Source: Rhizobium sp. BG4
Lineage (GTDB): Bacteria; Pseudomonadota; Alphaproteobacteria; Rhizobiales; Rhizobiaceae
NCBI RefSeq assembly: GCF_016864575.1
Contig: NZ_CP044125.1
Coordinates: 372,001 to 436,000 of the forward strand
DNA: 64,000 nt
Direction of reading: 5' to 3'
Notes under the pieces: generated by a model
What the model was told of the DNA's origin: nothing
Database searches by the model: none
The model's input: the letters and a program-made list of their open reading frames with translations, nothing else
Program-made: the position numbers and the translations under genes
Shown: positions 8,988 to 18,607 of the stretch, one piece after another
Layout: each line of letters begins with the position of its first letter
How positions within the stretch are numbered: the first letter of the stretch is position 1

Positions 8988-9201
8988 CGAAAGACCTCAT
9001 GAAAAACACGCCGCTACCGGCGCCAAAAATCAAGCAACAGAAAAAGGGAAAGCGGCGTCATGCCGACCGGATACGATCGGAGAGCAATGAAGGACGACCG
9101 TTGGGGGCGGATCGTATGGATCAATATTTAATCGAATGTGAACGATGCACGGCAGCTATTGCCAGAGAACTGCGCGCTTCTGCGCGGTGAAGCAAAGCCC
9201 T

Positions 9202-9241
9202 GAAATGCGAAAAGGGTCCGGCTTTCGCCGAACCCTTCGAA
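9202..9241 (-). terminator. terminator of hupB (40-bp repeat copy 2)
   Basis: This is base-for-base identical to 6998-7037. It has the same interrupted 11-bp stem and TTTC loop and lies 46 bases past the hupB stop codon. The remaining bases between the chemoreceptor start and this repeat hold no convincing gene. Confidence 0.75.
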
Positions 9242-9286
9242 ACTTTACCTGCCGGTCTCGTTATCCGGCGGCCAAGTTAAACCGGA

Positions 9287-9562
9287 TTAGCCGTTGACGG
9301 CATCCTTCAGGCCCTTGCCGGGCGTGAACTTCGGCACGTTGCGAGCCGGAATATCGACTTCAGCGCCGGTGGACGGGTTACGGCCCTTGGTAGCTGCGCG
9401 ATGAGAAACGGTGAAGCTGCCGAAACCGGCGAGGCGTACGTCGCCCTTCTTCTTCAGTTCGCCCTGGACAACGTCGAAAACAGCGTCGACAGCAGAAGCG
9501 GCATCAGCCTTGGTGAGGCCAGCCTTTTCAGCAACTGCGGACACGAGTTCATTCTTGTTCAT
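9287..9562 (-). CDS. hupB: HU-type nucleoid DNA-binding protein
   Basis: A 91-residue HU protein. The ATG at 9562 has GGGGTGG upstream and gives the standard N-terminus MNKNELVSAVAEKAGLTKAD. The DNA-binding beta arm carries the family signature GFGSFTVSHRAATKGRNPST and the intercalating-proline region ARNVPKFTPGKGLKDAV. HU bends and compacts DNA. Its position immediately downstream of lon matches the conserved lon-hupB order in alphaproteobacteria. A separate terminator lies between the two genes. Confidence 0.96.
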   Translation of the reverse strand: MNKNELVSAVAEKAGLTKADAASAVDAVFDVVQGELKKKGDVRLAGFGSFTVSHRAATKGRNPSTGAEVDIPARNVPKFTPGKGLKDAVNG

Positions 9563-9695
9563 GTTTCCACCCCTTTCAATGGTTTGAAACGACTCAAATC
9601 TGTAAGCCAGGCACAGAATAGGTTTCATCAGGCCCGCCGCAACCCAAAAGCCCTGCAAATCAAGGAAAAGCAAGCACCTCCGGCAGGTTTTCACA

Positions 9696-9726
9696 AAAAA
9701 GGCTGGCGATTTACGCCAGCCTTTTT
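9696..9726 (-). terminator. terminator of lon
   Basis: A perfect 13-bp stem (AAAAAGGCTGGCG against its complement) with loop ATTTA. T-runs lie at both ends, so it could act in both directions. It begins 42 bases after the lon stop codon. Confidence 0.9.
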
Positions 9727-9767
9727 CAGGATTTGCAGCAATTTGACATAAATGCGGCGGATATCGC

Positions 9768-12185
9768 TCAGTGAGCGATGCCGGCACCCGTGTCATCAAG
9801 GCCTTCGACCGTTGCGATGACCGGCGTTTCAACCGTTCCATCCCATTCGATCGGCTCCGGTCTGCGGATCAGAGCATGCTTGATCACCTCGCCCATGCGG
9901 GATACCGGGATGATCTCCATGTTGTTCTTCACGTTATCCGGAATCTCCGCCAGATCCTTGGCGTTCTCTTCCGGGATCAGCACCTTCTTGATGCCGCCGC
10001 GAAGCGCTGCAAGCAGCTTTTCCTTCAGACCACCGATCGGCAGGACGCGGCCGCGCAGGGTGATTTCACCCGTCATCGCCACGTTCTTGTCGACCGGAAT
10101 ACCAGTCATGATCGAGACGATCGCGGTTGCCATGGCCACACCAGCAGACGGACCATCCTTCGGCGTTGCGCCTTCCGGCACGTGGACGTGGATGTCGGAC
10201 TTGTCGAAGCGCGGAGGCTCGATACCGAAATCGACGGCGCGCGAGCGAACGTAGGATGCAGCAGCCGAGATCGACTCCTTCATCACGTCCTTCAGGTTAC
10301 CGGTGACCGTCATGCGGCCCTTGCCCGGCATCATCACGCCTTCGATCGTCAGCAGCTCGCCGCCGACTTCCGTCCATGCGAGACCGGTGACAACGCCGAC
10401 CTGATCTTCGCGCTCGGCTTCGCCGTGGCGGAAGCGCGGAACGCCCAGGTAGGTGTCGATGTTCTCGGCCGTGACATGAACCGACTTGGTCTTGCCCTTG
10501 ATGATCTCGGTGACCGCCTTGCGGGCGAGCTTCATCAGCTCGCGCTCGAAGGAACGGACACCTGCTTCGCGAGTGTACTGCTGGCTGATCGCCATCAGGG
10601 CATCGTCGCTGACCGAGAACTCGTTCGGCTGCAGCGCATGTTCCTTGATGGCCTTCGGCAGCAGGTGCCGCTTGGCGATCTCGCGCTTTTCATCTTCGGT
10701 GTATCCGGCGATACGGATGACTTCCATGCGGTCCATCAGCGGAGCCGGAATGTTCAGCGTATTCGCCGTCGTGATGAACATGACGTCGGACAGGTCGTAT
10801 TCGACTTCCAGGTAGTGGTCCATGAAGGTCGAGTTCTGCGCCGGGTCCAGCACTTCGAGCAGAGCCGAAGACGGATCGCCGCGGAAGTCCTGGCCCATCT
10901 TGTCGATTTCGTCGAGCAGGAAGAGCGGGTTGGACTTCTTCGCCTTCTTCATCGACTGGATGACCTTGCCGGGCATCGAGCCGATATAGGTACGGCGGTG
11001 ACCGCGGATTTCAGCTTCGTCACGAACGCCGCCGAGAGCCATGCGGACATACTCACGGCCGGTCGCCTTGGCGATCGACTGGGCGAGCGAGGTCTTGCCG
11101 ACGCCCGGAGGGCCGACGAGGCACAGGATCGGGCCTTTGATCTTGGTCGAACGGGCCTGGACGGCCAGATACTCGACGATGCGTTCCTTGACCTTCTCCA
11201 GACCGAAGTGATCGGCCTCGAGGATCTTCTCGGCATTGTTGAGATCGCTCTTGATCTTGGACTTCTTGCCCCACGGAATACCGAGCAGCCAGTCCAGATA
11301 GTTGCGCACAACGGTGGCCTCAGCCGACATCGGGCTCATCTGGCGCAGCTTCTTCAGCTCCGCATCGGCCTTTTCACGGGCTTCCTTGGACAGCTTCGTC
11401 TTGGAGATGCGCTCTTCCAGTTCGGCCATCTCGTCGCGGCCTTCCTCGCCGTCGCCGAGCTCCTTCTGGATCGCCTTCATCTGCTCATTCAGGTAGTATT
11501 CGCGCTGGGTCTTCTCCATCTGGCGCTTGACGCGCGAGCGGATGCGCTTTTCGACCTGCAGAACAGAGATCTCGCCTTCCATGAAGCCGAGCGCCTTTTC
11601 GAGACGAGCCTTGACGCTGGTGGTTTCCAGCATTTCCTGCTTCTCGGTGATCTTGATCGACAGATGCGATGCGACCGTATCGGCGAGCTTCGAGTAGTCG
11701 TCGATCTGGCTGGCAGCGCCGACAACTTCCGGAGAGATCTTCTTGTTGAGCTTCACGTAGCTCTCGAATTCCGAGACGACGGAGCGCGACAGCGCTTCCA
11801 GCTCGACCGGATCGTCATGCGGCTCTTCGAGCACATGGCCGAGGGCTTCGTAGAAATCTTCACGGCTGGTGTAGGCGTCGATCTCGGCGCGGGCGCGGCC
11901 TTCGACCAGGACCTTCACGGTGCCGTCGGGCAGCTTCAGCAGCTGCAGGACGTTGGCCACGGTGCCGACATTGTGGATCGCGGACGGATCCGGATCGTCA
12001 TCGCTGGCGTTGATCTGGGTAACGAGCATGATCTGCTTGTCGGAACCCATGACTTCTTCAAGCGCACGGATCGACTTTTCGCGGCCGACGAACAGCGGCA
12101 CGATCATGTGAGGGAAGACTACGATGTCGCGCAGGGGCAAAACAGGATAGGCAACACTGCTCGCTACAGACGTTTTCTTCGTCAT
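9768..12185 (-). CDS. lon: ATP-dependent protease Lon
   Basis: An 805-residue full-length bacterial Lon (LonA). The N-terminal substrate-binding domain begins YPVLPLRDIVVFPHMIVPLF. The AAA+ module has Walker A GPPGVGKTSLAQ and Walker B LFLLDEIDKMG. The C-terminal protease domain has the catalytic serine in PKDGPSAGVAMA and the catalytic lysine in the following IGGLKEKLLAA region. Lon degrades misfolded and regulatory proteins. The upstream region carries a good RpoH-type heat-shock promoter match, and clpX and clpP follow further upstream on the same strand. Confidence 0.98.
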   Translation of the reverse strand: MTKKTSVASSVAYPVLPLRDIVVFPHMIVPLFVGREKSIRALEEVMGSDKQIMLVTQINASDDDPDPSAIHNVGTVANVLQLLKLPDGTVKVLVEGRARAEIDAYTSREDFYEALGHVLEEPHDDPVELEALSRSVVSEFESYVKLNKKISPEVVGAASQIDDYSKLADTVASHLSIKITEKQEMLETTSVKARLEKALGFMEGEISVLQVEKRIRSRVKRQMEKTQREYYLNEQMKAIQKELGDGEEGRDEMAELEERISKTKLSKEAREKADAELKKLRQMSPMSAEATVVRNYLDWLLGIPWGKKSKIKSDLNNAEKILEADHFGLEKVKERIVEYLAVQARSTKIKGPILCLVGPPGVGKTSLAQSIAKATGREYVRMALGGVRDEAEIRGHRRTYIGSMPGKVIQSMKKAKKSNPLFLLDEIDKMGQDFRGDPSSALLEVLDPAQNSTFMDHYLEVEYDLSDVMFITTANTLNIPAPLMDRMEVIRIAGYTEDEKREIAKRHLLPKAIKEHALQPNEFSVSDDALMAISQQYTREAGVRSFERELMKLARKAVTEIIKGKTKSVHVTAENIDTYLGVPRFRHGEAEREDQVGVVTGLAWTEVGGELLTIEGVMMPGKGRMTVTGNLKDVMKESISAAASYVRSRAVDFGIEPPRFDKSDIHVHVPEGATPKDGPSAGVAMATAIVSIMTGIPVDKNVAMTGEITLRGRVLPIGGLKEKLLAALRGGIKKVLIPEENAKDLAEIPDNVKNNMEIIPVSRMGEVIKHALIRRPEPIEWDGTVETPVIATVEGLDDTGAGIAH

Positions 12186-12268
12186 TTCTTATTCCTTTCC
12201 GTCGTCCCGTTTCCGGGCTCTCTGGCGCGGCCGCTTGGGACCCGGCCGGCACTCTCACTTGCCTATAC

Positions 12269-12297
12269 AAGTGGAGGTTCTTCTTACGCTTTTCAAG
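12269..12297 (-). promoter_or_regulatory. putative RpoH (heat-shock) promoter of lon
   Basis: Read on the minus strand: CTTGAAA (12297-12291), a 14-base spacer, then CTCCACTT (12276-12269). This fits the sigma-32 consensus CTTGAAA-N13..15-CCCCATNT at 6 of 8 positions in the -10 element. It lies about 85 bases upstream of the lon start. Confidence 0.65.
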
Positions 12298-12539
12298 CCA
12301 CGCTAACGCCCGCGCTCCCTGCTTGTGACAGACTTATTACAATGGAACGCCAACACTATGACGCGCGTAACTGTAGTGGCGCTTACCAATTCCGGACCGG
12401 CTAAAACACAAGGCCGGAAAACACGCTACGGAATCATTCCATCATTGCCAAGGACGCGGCTTTCCGCAACGTCAGGAACAGCGTTTTCAAGCTTCTTCTG
12501 CAACAATTAACAGGCCCGGTCCCGGTTCTCAAAATAGAA

Positions 12540-12564
12540 AGGGGCCTGCCGACGGCAAGCCCCT
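12540..12564 (-). terminator. terminator of clpX
   Basis: On the minus strand AGGGGCTTGCC pairs with GGCAGGCCCCT through an 11-bp stem with one G-T wobble, followed by TTCTATTTT. It starts 27 bases after the clpX stop codon. Confidence 0.8.
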
Positions 12565-12590
12565 AAATCTAACCATGCTGTCTACGACTA

Positions 12591-13868
12591 TCAGGCAGAG
12601 GCGTTGGCCTTCTCATCCTGACGGTCAGCGTAGATGTAGAGCGGACGGGCAGAGCCGCGGGCAACCTCTTCCGAGATGACCACTTCGCGAACACCTTCCA
12701 GCGCCGGCAGTTCGAACATCGTGTCGAGCAGGATCTTTTCCATGATCGAGCGAAGGCCGCGGGCGCCGGTCTTGCGGACAATCGCCTTGCGGGCGATTTC
12801 GCGAAGAGCGTCCTCGTGGAAGGTCAGTTCCACGTCTTCCATCTCGAACAGGCGCTGATACTGCTTGCTGAGCGCGTTCTTCGGCTCGGACAGGATCTGG
12901 ATCAGTGCGTCCTCGTCAAGATCTTCCAGCGTCGCCAGAACCGGCAGACGGCCGATGAATTCCGGGATGAGGCCGAACTTGACCAGATCTTCCGGCTCAA
13001 GCTCGCGCAGGACTTCGCCGACGCGACGGTCATCAGGAGCCTTGACGGTCGCGCCGAAGCCGATCGAAGTCTTCTCGCCACGGGCGGAGATGATCTTGTC
13101 GAGGCCTGCGAAAGCGCCGCCGCAGATGAACAGGATGTTCGTCGTGTCGACCTGCAGGAACTCCTGCTGCGGATGCTTGCGGCCGCCCTGCGGCGGTACC
13201 GAGGCAACCGTGCCCTCCATGATCTTCAGCAGTGCCTGCTGCACGCCCTCGCCCGACACGTCGCGGGTGATGGACGGGTTGTCGGACTTGCGGGAGATCT
13301 TGTCCACTTCGTCGATATAGACGATGCCGCGCTGGGCGCGCTCGACATTGTAGTCGGCAGCCTGCAGCAGCTTCAGGATGATGTTTTCAACGTCTTCACC
13401 GACATAGCCGGCTTCCGTCAGCGTCGTCGCATCGGCCATCGTGAAGGGAACGTCGATGATGCGGGCGAGCGTCTGGGCAAGATAGGTCTTGCCGCAGCCG
13501 GTCGGGCCGACCAGCATGATGTTCGACTTCGCCAGCTCGATTTCGCCGTTCTTGGTCGCATGCGCGAGGCGCTTGTAATGGTTGTGAACGGCAACCGACA
13601 GGATCTTCTTCGCCTGGCGCTGGCCGATGACGTATTCGTCGAGAACCTTGATGATGTCCTGGGGCGTGGGAACGCCGTCACGGGACTTGACCATCGAGGA
13701 CTTGTTCTCTTCGCGAATGATGTCCATGCACAGTTCGACGCATTCATCGCAGATGAAAACCGTCGGTCCGGCAATCAGCTTCCGGACTTCGTGCTGGCTC
13801 TTTCCGCAGAAGGAGCAGTACAGGGTGTTTTTAGAGTCGCCGCCGTTGCTGCCGCTGACCTTGCTCAT
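12591..13868 (-). CDS. clpX: ATP-dependent Clp protease ATP-binding subunit ClpX
   Basis: A 425-residue unfoldase for ClpP. The N-terminal zinc-binding domain has CSFCGK followed by [10 protein letters not shown]. The AAA+ core has Walker [13 protein letters not shown], Walker [11 protein letters not shown], and the pore and docking loops. The IGF loop that docks to ClpP is visible in [11 protein letters not shown]. Its length matches the family. It lies downstream of clpP on the same strand with a 303-base gap, so it may have its own promoter. Confidence 0.98.
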   Translation of the reverse strand: MSKVSGSNGGDSKNTLYCSFCGKSQHEVRKLIAGPTVFICDECVELCMDIIREENKSSMVKSRDGVPTPQDIIKVLDEYVIGQRQAKKILSVAVHNHYKRLAHATKNGEIELAKSNIMLVGPTGCGKTYLAQTLARIIDVPFTMADATTLTEAGYVGEDVENIILKLLQAADYNVERAQRGIVYIDEVDKISRKSDNPSITRDVSGEGVQQALLKIMEGTVASVPPQGGRKHPQQEFLQVDTTNILFICGGAFAGLDKIISARGEKTSIGFGATVKAPDDRRVGEVLRELEPEDLVKFGLIPEFIGRLPVLATLEDLDEDALIQILSEPKNALSKQYQRLFEMEDVELTFHEDALREIARKAIVRKTGARGLRSIMEKILLDTMFELPALEGVREVVISEEVARGSARPLYIYADRQDEKANASA

Positions 13869-14171
13869 ATCACTTTCCTTCCAGCACGCCGCATTTCAAG
13901 GTGAAATCGCGGTCCACTCAATGGCCCGCCAGCCCGCTCCGCCACCGGAGCGTCAGCCGGCCAAGCTTTAAAGGGGTAAGAACCGGAACCTAACCCAACA
14001 CGCTCAAGTTCCGGCGGCAACGAATTCCCCTTCGAATGCCGAATGCTATGTCATAAAAATTCAACATAGCATTAATACTTATTCTTAGCGTGTTCGCTCC
14101 GCGATTAAACCCCTTGTTCAATCACAATTGGGATAGAACTGTGGCAGCGAAAACACCATCCCAATTATTCA
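13869..14171. other. clpX-clpP intergenic region
   Basis: A 303-base stretch with an AT-rich centre (14040-14110), probably holding the clpX promoter. A 9-bp inverted repeat lies next to the clpP stop. No gene is seen. Confidence 0.5.
14125..14165 (-). terminator. possible terminator of clpP
   Basis: Inverted arms AATTGGGAT (14125-14133) and ATCCCAATT (14157-14165) enclose a 23-base loop just past the clpP stop. The T-run after it is weak, so the terminator role is tentative. Confidence 0.4.
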
Positions 14172-14801
14172 CTAGGCCGCATCGCCTTCCATCTCGCTGC
14201 GCGAGGTCAGGACCTTGTCGACGACACCCCAGTCACGGGCTTCGTCGGCAGTCATGAAATGGTCACGGTCGAGGGTCTTTTCAACTTCGTCGTAGGTGCG
14301 GCCGGTATGCTTGACGTATACCTCGTTCAAGCGGCGCTTCATCTTCAGGATGTCGCGGGCGTGACGCTCGATATCCGAAGCCTGGCCCTGGAAGCCGCCG
14401 GACGGCTGGTGAACCATGATGCGGGAGTTCGGCGTTGCGAAGCGCATATCCTTGTCGCCGGCGCAGAGCAGCAGCGAGCCCATGGAAGCGGCCTGACCGA
14501 TGCAAAGCGTCGAGACGGCAGGCTTGATGAACTGCATCGTGTCGTAGATCGCCATGCCGGCGGTGACGACGCCACCCGGCGAATTGATGTAAAGGGCGAT
14601 TTCCTTCTTCGGGTTTTCGGCCTCGAGGAAGAGAAGCTGGGCGCAGACGAGCGTCGCCATGTGATCCTCGACAGGACCCGTCAGGAAGATGATGCGTTCC
14701 TTGAGCAGGCGGGAATAGATGTCGTAGGAGCGTTCACCGCGATTGGTCTGTTCTACAACCATCGGCACGAGGGCCATAGCGGTATCGACTGGATTTCTCA
14801 T
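14172..14801 (-). CDS. clpP: ATP-dependent Clp protease proteolytic subunit ClpP
   Basis: A 209-residue serine peptidase. The nucleophile is in [14 protein letters not shown], the catalytic histidine in [17 protein letters not shown], and the aspartate follows in the handle region. ClpP forms the double heptameric ring that degrades substrates unfolded by ClpX or ClpA. The gene lies directly upstream of clpX, as in most Proteobacteria. A heat-shock-type promoter match lies about 65 bases before the start. Rhizobia often have additional clpP paralogues; this clpX-linked copy is the usual main one. Confidence 0.97.
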   Translation of the reverse strand: MRNPVDTAMALVPMVVEQTNRGERSYDIYSRLLKERIIFLTGPVEDHMATLVCAQLLFLEAENPKKEIALYINSPGGVVTAGMAIYDTMQFIKPAVSTLCIGQAASMGSLLLCAGDKDMRFATPNSRIMVHQPSGGFQGQASDIERHARDILKMKRRLNEVYVKHTGRTYDEVEKTLDRDHFMTADEARDWGVVDKVLTSRSEMEGDAA

Positions 14802-15178
14802 GTGCGTCCTTTGTCAACGTCTTGCCGGCAGGGCCGGGAATCAAAGAAAATGCCTTACCCCTACATAGAGTGTCCCTGCCCTCTACTTCAAGACACGCAT
14901 AAGGATAACGTTAAGAAGCAAGCGGGCGGTGGATAAGGCTTTCCCCTGCGATGTAGCTCCTATCTCCGAATTGCCTCTTAACGGCGAGAGACTGCAGGCC
15001 GCCAGCACAGCTTTTCTCGGCGACAGGATGAAGCAAAGCTTAATCCATCCGCAGGTGCTTTCGGACGTTCACGCTTTGGAAACGCTAACCGAGAATATCG
15101 CCGGCAGGCCCGCATCGAATTAATCAACTGGCGAGCTTTGGCGAATGACTATGCCCCGGATTTTGATGGGGTATTGCC
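14802..15178. other. clpP to diguanylate cyclase intergenic region
   Basis: A 377-base divergent region. It holds the clpP promoter at its left side. The right part must contain the promoter of the diguanylate cyclase gene, but no strong match was found. A 64-codon open frame here lacks a ribosome-binding site and family features, so I do not call it. Confidence 0.5.
14863..14892 (-). promoter_or_regulatory. putative RpoH (heat-shock) promoter of clpP
   Basis: On the minus strand: CTTGAAG (14892-14886), 15 bases, then CTCTATGT (14870-14863). It matches the sigma-32 consensus at 6 of 7 bases in the -35 box and 6 of 8 in the -10 box, and sits about 60 bases before the clpP start. Confidence 0.6.
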
Positions 15179-16432
15179 GTGTTTAATATTGCTACAGGAT
15201 TGGCGATCTGGTGCTCGGAAGCGATGACGCTCGCGTTGCTGCTGTTCATGGCCTGGCGCCACAACACGCGCAATCGTGCCTATCTCATCTGGGCGCTCGG
15301 CTTCCTGTTGAACGGCGCGGGTTTTGCCATGGTGGCGCTGCGCGGACAAATCCCCAACATTTTGTCGATCGAAGCCGGAAATGCCGTGGCGCTTGCCGGC
15401 CAGAGCGCCTGGGTCGCCGGTTTCATGGTGCTCGACCGCCGCAAAATCGAGTGGTGGGCGCTGCTGCCGCCGGCCGTTTGGCTCGCCGGCGTGTTCCTGC
15501 CCTGGGTCGCATCCGACTACGGCAACCGCGTCATTCTCTATAACCTCGCCTCGGCAACGGGCGCGACCGGCCTTGCCATGGCGGTTGCCACAGGCAATGT
15601 CAGGGGCGAGCGCACGCGCAGCAAGCTTGCCGCGATCTTCGTCGTCCAGGGCGTCCTCTGCTTCTCCGTGGCGCTGATGATGGCACTGACCTTGCCAACC
15701 GACGCGCAAGCGACCAATTACGGCGGTGCGGCGGCCATGGCGAGCGCCTTCCTGCTGACGATCGCCTTCGCGCTCACCTGCCGCATGATCATGGAACGCT
15801 CTGAAAGGCATTTGCGCGTGTTGAGCCTCACGGATTCACTGACCGGCGTCTGGAACCGCCGCGGCCTGTTTGCCCGCTTCGACGCCATCCAGGAAAAGGC
15901 GTTTGACGAGAAGCGCCAGGTCGCCGTCCTGCTGTTCGACCTCGACCATTTCAAACGCGTCAACGACCGCTTCGGCCATCAGGCGGGCGACGCCGTACTC
16001 TCCGCCTTTGCGCTGACGGCGCGCCAGTTCGTGCCGCACAATGTCTTCGGCCGTATGGGCGGCGAAGAGTTCGCGGCCTTTGCGACCGTTGCCGACCAGA
16101 CCGAAGCGGAAGCGCTGGCGGAATCGATCCGCGCCGAATTCTGCCGCCTGCCGATCGCCACCGGCGAGGCGATCGTGCCTGCAACCGTCAGCATCGGCGT
16201 TGCCATTTCTTCGGCAATCGAAGCCAATGTCGACAAGATGATCTCCGCCGCCGACCGGGCGCTCTATGCCGCCAAGGGCGCCGGGCGCAATTGCAGCGTC
16301 ATCTTCGGCGAACAGGAAACCGCAGCCCCTGCCCCGGCGCAGATGGACCAGAATGCCGGCGAACTCGTTCCTACCGTCGACGACCAGGTCGAGGCGCTGC
16401 GCCGCATGGGATCGCTCTCCCGCGCCGGTTGA
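15179..16432 (+). CDS. membrane-bound diguanylate cyclase (GGDEF)
   Basis: A 417-residue protein starting at GTG 15179, with GGGG eight bases before. The first ~200 residues form about six hydrophobic helices, giving an integral-membrane sensor. The GGDEF domain covers roughly residues 215-380: LFDLDHFKRVNDRFGHQAGD provides the metal and base contacts and GRMGGEEF is the active-site loop. GGEEF is a functional variant, so cyclic-di-GMP synthesis is likely. The inhibitory I-site RxxD is replaced by VPHN, so product inhibition may be absent. The input signal is unknown. Confidence 0.9.
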   Translation: MFNIATGLAIWCSEAMTLALLLFMAWRHNTRNRAYLIWALGFLLNGAGFAMVALRGQIPNILSIEAGNAVALAGQSAWVAGFMVLDRRKIEWWALLPPAVWLAGVFLPWVASDYGNRVILYNLASATGATGLAMAVATGNVRGERTRSKLAAIFVVQGVLCFSVALMMALTLPTDAQATNYGGAAAMASAFLLTIAFALTCRMIMERSERHLRVLSLTDSLTGVWNRRGLFARFDAIQEKAFDEKRQVAVLLFDLDHFKRVNDRFGHQAGDAVLSAFALTARQFVPHNVFGRMGGEEFAAFATVADQTEAEALAESIRAEFCRLPIATGEAIVPATVSIGVAISSAIEANVDKMISAADRALYAAKGAGRNCSVIFGEQETAAPAPAQMDQNAGELVPTVDDQVEALRRMGSLSRAG

Positions 16433-16489
16433 CGCGCGAGCCTCCCTCACGTCTTTTCGAGGCTTGGCAAATCCGCTAAGCCTCGGATC

Positions 16490-17734
16490 ATGATGATAGC
16501 ACCCTTCCTTTCGATCGATCCCGATACCCGCCGCGTCTCTCTCGACAGCAGCGATCCTGCTTTCTACGGCAACCCGAACGCCGTCTATTCGGCGCTCCAC
16601 CAGCATTGTCCGACCTTCTACTGGGAACAGCAGAAGCAGTGGTTCTTCACCGGCTACGACCATGTGAACAGCCTGCTGCGCGACCGCCGTTTCGGCCGCC
16701 AGATCCTGCATATCGCGACCCGCGAAGAGCTCGGCCTGCCGAAGCCCGACCAGCATGTGGCAAATTTCGATCTCGCCGAGCGGTATTCGCTTCTGGAGCT
16801 AGAGCCGCCGGAGCACACGCGGCTGCGCACGCTCGTCAACCGCGCCTTCGTTTCCCGCCATGTCGAGCGGATGAAACCGGAGCTCGAAGAGCTCGCCAAC
16901 CGGCTGATCGACGACTTCCAGGACAAGGGCGAAGTCGAGCTGCTCTCGGCCTTCGCCGACATCATCCCGGTGACGATGATCGCCCGGATGATCGGCATCC
17001 CCGAGGAGATGGGGCCGCAGCTTCTCGACTGGTCGCACGCCTATATCCGCATGTATCTCTTCGGCCGCACCCGCGAAGACGAGGACGGCGCCGAGAAGGC
17101 CGCCAAGGAATTTTCCGATTACCTGAAGACGGTGATCGCCGAGCGCCGCGCCAATCCGCGCGACGATCTGCTCAGCCACATGATCCATACGGAGCATAAG
17201 GGTCAGTTCCTCACCGAGGACGAGCTGATCTCGACGACCATAGTGCTGCTCAATGCCGGTCACGAGGCGACCGTTCACCAGATCGGCAACTCGGTGCGGG
17301 TCATCCTTGATAACGGCTGCGATCCCGCCCTCCTCTTCAAGGACGAACCGACAACGGAGCGGACCGTCGAGGAAACGCTGCGCATCTGCGCGCCCGTTCA
17401 CATCTTCCAGCGCTGGGCGCTCGAGCCCGTCGAGATCGACGGCATCTCCTTCAAGCGCGGCGACAAGGTGAGCCTCATCCTGGCGGCCGCCAATCTCGAC
17501 CCGGCGAAGTTCACCGATCCCCTCACCTTCAAGCCGGATCGCAACGAAGCCCCCAACCTCTCCTTCGGCGCCGGCATCCATTTCTGCATCGGCGCGCCGC
17601 TGGCGCGTCTCGAGCTCAACATCGTCCTGCCGATCCTCTTCAAGCGCCTGCCGGGTCTCCGGATGGCGAAGGTTCCGGAGGTCAAGGACGTCTACCACTT
17701 CCACGGGCTGGAGAGGCTCGATCTGGCGTGGTGA
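16490..17734 (+). CDS. cytochrome P450
   Basis: A 414-residue soluble bacterial P450. The haem-binding loop is LSFGAGIHFCIGAPLAR, with the cysteine ligand. The I-helix oxygen-activation segment is LLNAGHEATVHQ. The ExxR motif is EETLRI, and the PERF-like region has FKPDRNEAPN. It resembles the CYP107/CYP109-like broad group that uses a separate ferredoxin. No ferredoxin or reductase gene is adjacent, so redox partners must be encoded elsewhere. The substrate is unknown. It converges with the DUF1194 gene, leaving only 2 bases between them. Confidence 0.92.
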   Translation: MMIAPFLSIDPDTRRVSLDSSDPAFYGNPNAVYSALHQHCPTFYWEQQKQWFFTGYDHVNSLLRDRRFGRQILHIATREELGLPKPDQHVANFDLAERYSLLELEPPEHTRLRTLVNRAFVSRHVERMKPELEELANRLIDDFQDKGEVELLSAFADIIPVTMIARMIGIPEEMGPQLLDWSHAYIRMYLFGRTREDEDGAEKAAKEFSDYLKTVIAERRANPRDDLLSHMIHTEHKGQFLTEDELISTTIVLLNAGHEATVHQIGNSVRVILDNGCDPALLFKDEPTTERTVEETLRICAPVHIFQRWALEPVEIDGISFKRGDKVSLILAAANLDPAKFTDPLTFKPDRNEAPNLSFGAGIHFCIGAPLARLELNIVLPILFKRLPGLRMAKVPEVKDVYHFHGLERLDLAW

Positions 17735-17736
17735 GC

Positions 17737-18492
17737 TCAGCGCTTATCCGCAATCTCCCCAAAGCCGCCGATTTCGCGCAGGAGCTTGCGGTATATGGCA
17801 CTCGGGTAGTCGGCGGCCGAGCGGACCGGCATGGCGAAGGCGCCTGGGCCGCCAATGACCTCGCGGTGGAAATAGGAGAACAGAGCTTCCGGCGAGAGCG
17901 GCGGCTCGTCATCGTCGTGCTCGCCGCGGGCGCTGATGACGAGAGCGTTGATGGTCATGCCGCCGGCGATCAGTTCTCTTCGCACCGGCTCGACATCGCG
18001 GCCGATGCTGTTGACGCCGTCGCTGGAGATGTTGACGACGAGGCGTTCGGGCGCGTAGCCGCTCTGGCGTAGAAGCGACGCCGAATAGGAGAGCGCCTCG
18101 CTGATCGAGGTGCCGCGGCGCAGTTTCGTCGGGGAATTCTCCGCAAGCCGCAGCGAGAACATCCAGCAGTCGGCCTCGTCCTTCAGCAGCGTCCATGGGA
18201 TGATCATGCGCTGACCATGGTCGCCACCCCATTCGAAATAGGCAACGGCGATGCGGCCATATTTCCCGCGGCCGATCGCGTCGATGATCTCGGGCTGGCG
18301 GAAGGCGGCGACGAAACCCTCCTGCTGCATCGCCTTTTCGCGCGGATCCATCGATGTCGAGACGTCGGCGGCAATCACCAGCGCCAGATCGATCCTTTCG
18401 CTGGCAGCGGCGTCCGATGTCATGCAGATCGAAAGCAGAACTCCTGCGACGGCTCCATGCAGAAGCCATCGGCGCATCATTGTCCGAACCAT
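17737..18492 (-). CDS. DUF1194 exported von Willebrand factor A-like protein
   Basis: A 251-residue protein with a signal peptide (WLLHGAVAGVLLSICMTSDAAA). The vWA fold carries the MIDAS-like motif ALVIAADVSTSMD, a DxSxS metal site. DUF1194 covers nearly the full length, ending AIYRKLLREIGGF. The family is restricted mainly to Alphaproteobacteria and has no established function; metal-dependent protein binding in the periplasm is the likely mode. It lies downstream of pstB on the same strand, where phoU is often found, but shares no evident function with it. Confidence 0.8.
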   Translation of the reverse strand: MVRTMMRRWLLHGAVAGVLLSICMTSDAAASERIDLALVIAADVSTSMDPREKAMQQEGFVAAFRQPEIIDAIGRGKYGRIAVAYFEWGGDHGQRMIIPWTLLKDEADCWMFSLRLAENSPTKLRRGTSISEALSYSASLLRQSGYAPERLVVNISSDGVNSIGRDVEPVRRELIAGGMTINALVISARGEHDDDEPPLSPEALFSYFHREVIGGPGAFAMPVRSAADYPSAIYRKLLREIGGFGEIADKR

Positions 18493-18607
18493 GGTGCCCC
18501 CCGCGCGGCATGCCGCTAGCGATGCGGCCGTCTTATCGAAAGCACCATCGGCTGTACATTAGCACATTTGGATACGCCTATATGGATATAACCGAGCGGT
18601 TGCGGCG

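Larger units (their letters stand above)
12186..12590. other. lon-clpX intergenic region
   Basis: These 405 bases hold the lon promoter and leader (12186-12300) and the clpX terminator (12540-12564). The middle part, about 12300-12530, is moderately AT-richer and shows no convincing gene or RNA that I can support. Confidence 0.6.

Noticed and set aside
7104..9002. A 632-codon plus-strand open frame opposite the chemoreceptor gene
   Set aside because: It is the antisense shadow of a clear chemoreceptor, and no ribosome site or family pattern is seen.
9771..12404. An 877-codon plus-strand open frame opposite lon
   Set aside because: It is the antisense shadow of lon. Its composition is repetitive D/R/L/A without any domain.
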